Assembly (NCBI RefSeq): GCF_041227145.1
Contig: NZ_JBGFSP010000009.1
Location: forward strand, 62,001 to 126,000
Origin: Bacteroides sp. AN502(2024)
Lineage (GTDB): Bacteria; Bacteroidota; Bacteroidia; Bacteroidales; Bacteroidaceae
DNA length: 64,000 nucleotides
Reading direction: 5' to 3'
A program made the position numbers and the translations under genes. Below are positions 62,924 through 64,000 of the stretch, in pieces. The notes under the pieces are model-generated. The model did no database searches. It was not told where the DNA came from and was given only the letters and a program-made list of their open reading frames with translations. Positions within the stretch are counted from its first letter, which is position 1. Each line of letters begins with the position of its first letter.

Positions 62924-64000
62924 TTATTCTTTTGTAAGTTCCGGTATTTCAATTGTTGTGCCATACGGTACATTGTTTGGGTTCTTAATTATCTTCGGAT
63001 TATGCTTCACTATGTATGGCCACATCGCTTTTGTACCATAAAAATGTAAGGAAATCCTAGTTAAGGTTTCTCCTTCTTTGATTGTGTATTTCGTCTTGGT
63101 TCCCGTAATCTTATAAGATGTTGAATCCAGATAGGCAGAAGCATCAGATTGCTGTGAATTTGTTTGAGACTCTGTTTTGACAGGAACAGTTTCTTCTTTT
63201 GGGACAACCGGTTGTGTTGTGGTAGCGATCTCGGATGCATCAGGAGTTATTTCTTTTATGGTATCTTTGCGTTCAATCGTATCAGAAAGCTGTGTTTCCG
63301 GTTGGACGGGTTGAGTGGTCACCGGCAGCATATCCAGTGCACTCTTGTCAGATGAAGAGGAAAATAAATCCGGATAATAAATAAATAGAATAACCCCTCC
63401 ACATAATAACAAAACGATTATAATAACAGCTATTAAATAAGGTACAGGAGATTTTTCCTTTACTAGAGGAGTTGCTTTTTTAGAAACCGGTTGAAATTCC
63501 TGTTCCAATTGGACTGGTTTAATCATTTCTTTTTCAACAGGAGGAATAGAGACCACAGGTCGCAGATTTGCTTTTAAGGGCTCTTGTTCTATAATCTTTT
63601 CGGCAGTGATCTCTTCTTTTTTTTCTTTTATAGGTGCTGGTTGCTGCTCAACGATTGTCACTTCCTTCTTCAAGACCTCTTCGTCTTCCAGCTGTTCTAC
63701 CCTTTCTTCAATGTCGGGTTTTGTAATGGACTCTTCGAACTCTTCAGGAGATGTATGATCAATTGATTCTTGTACCATTACAGATATATCCTCTGCAGTG
63801 GCTGATGCTTCAAAGGATTCTTCTACAGACAGTTGACTGGCTATTTGCTCTTCCTGACTAAACTCTTCTTTTGAAAGATCATCATCAGTACCTTCTTCTA
63901 TCACAGTAGTTCCAAAATCATCATTCATCTCATTCAAAACTACCTGTCCTGATGCTTCCTCTCCTGTTTCTTCTTCTTCCTCTGTCTCTTCTATCGGAGT
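62924..64000 (-). CDS. LysM-domain membrane protein, 5' end outside the window
   Basis: The last 359 codons of a gene that enters from the right edge; the frame is open to position 64000 without a natural start, so the true N-terminus is missing. The visible part has a very acidic, glutamate-rich region, then one membrane helix (PYLIAVIIIVLLLCGGVILF), a Ser/Thr/Pro linker, and a C-terminal LysM peptidoglycan-binding domain (YTIKEGETLTRISLHFYG, WPYIVKHNPKIIKNPN). It would anchor in the inner membrane with LysM on the cell wall. The missing N-terminus could hold another domain. Confidence 0.8.
   Translation of the reverse strand, partial: TPIEETEEEEETGEEASGQVVLNEMNDDFGTTVIEEGTDDDLSKEEFSQEEQIASQLSVEESFEASATAEDISVMVQESIDHTSPEEFEESITKPDIEERVEQLEDEEVLKKEVTIVEQQPAPIKEKKEEITAEKIIEQEPLKANLRPVVSIPPVEKEMIKPVQLEQEFQPVSKKATPLVKEKSPVPYLIAVIIIVLLLCGGVILFIYYPDLFSSSSDKSALDMLPVTTQPVQPETQLSDTIERKDTIKEITPDASEIATTTQPVVPKEETVPVKTESQTNSQQSDASAYLDSTSYKITGTKTKYTIKEGETLTRISLHFYGTKAMWPYIVKHNPKIIKNPNNVPYGTTIEIPELTKE

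Overview
The window looks like a Bacteroides chromosome (gut Bacteroidales, close to the B. thetaiotaomicron group by gene content; this is an inference). Support: many upstream regions carry the Bacteroidales -7 promoter element TAnnTTTG; there is a full aerotolerance (Bat) operon, a serine palmitoyltransferase for bacterial sphingolipids, an N-carbamoylputrescine route to polyamines, and IS elements and MITE-like repeats embedded in a conserved housekeeping backbone.

Layout. 1-4.6 kb is mobile debris: an IS4-type transposase gene, a thioredoxin-fold secreted protein without its CxxC, an ISL3 transposase remnant, and a complete IS3-type element sitting inside a 22-bp repeat array bounded by a 36-bp inverted repeat. 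4.6-10.2 kb holds lptF/G-type permease-tgt-lon (minus strand) and divergent trmN6. Two tRNA-Pro genes and a MITE precede the sphingolipid locus (spt, with a divergent lipid kinase), then aspS and a GtrA protein. 15.8-18.5 kb carries aguB-aguA and a DUF2148 ferredoxin-domain gene. 18.5-22.2 kb is an accessory stretch: a leader plus 22-bp repeat array, decayed mobile gene pieces, a GIY-YIG-like protein, a rod-shaped structured RNA candidate that resembles 6S RNA, and a WYL regulator with palindromic operator candidates. It is divergent from a FetA/FetB-type ABC exporter.

24-29.2 kb: lipoprotein, Nif3-like protein, coiled-coil zinc-ribbon protein, orphan HsdR N-terminal domain protein, AMP nucleosidase and DNA polymerase III delta. 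29.6-32.1 kb is an intact IS66 element with perfect inverted repeats and an 8-bp target duplication. It is followed by a long AT-rich spacer, an XRE regulator, pyrK-pyrD, an IS5/IS1182-type element, trmD (divergent from ligA), dapA, three tRNA-Arg genes, a patatin/Omp85 fusion, htpG and clpC, then gyrA and a TPR protein on the other strand.

52.7-53.2 kb holds a nested MITE and a second, inverted copy of the leader plus 22-bp array. 53.7-62.7 kb is a small HTH-like gene followed by the Bat operon read from moxR (62.7 kb) down to batE (54.1 kb). The window ends inside a LysM-domain membrane protein gene.

How the parts work together: most of the window is housekeeping (proteolysis and chaperones: lon, clpC, htpG; tRNA maturation: tgt, trmN6, trmD; replication: holA, ligA, gyrA; pyrimidine and lysine synthesis: pyrKD, dapA). 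The least explained parts are the 22-bp repeat family, the structured RNA and the two related MITE families found at gene 3' ends.
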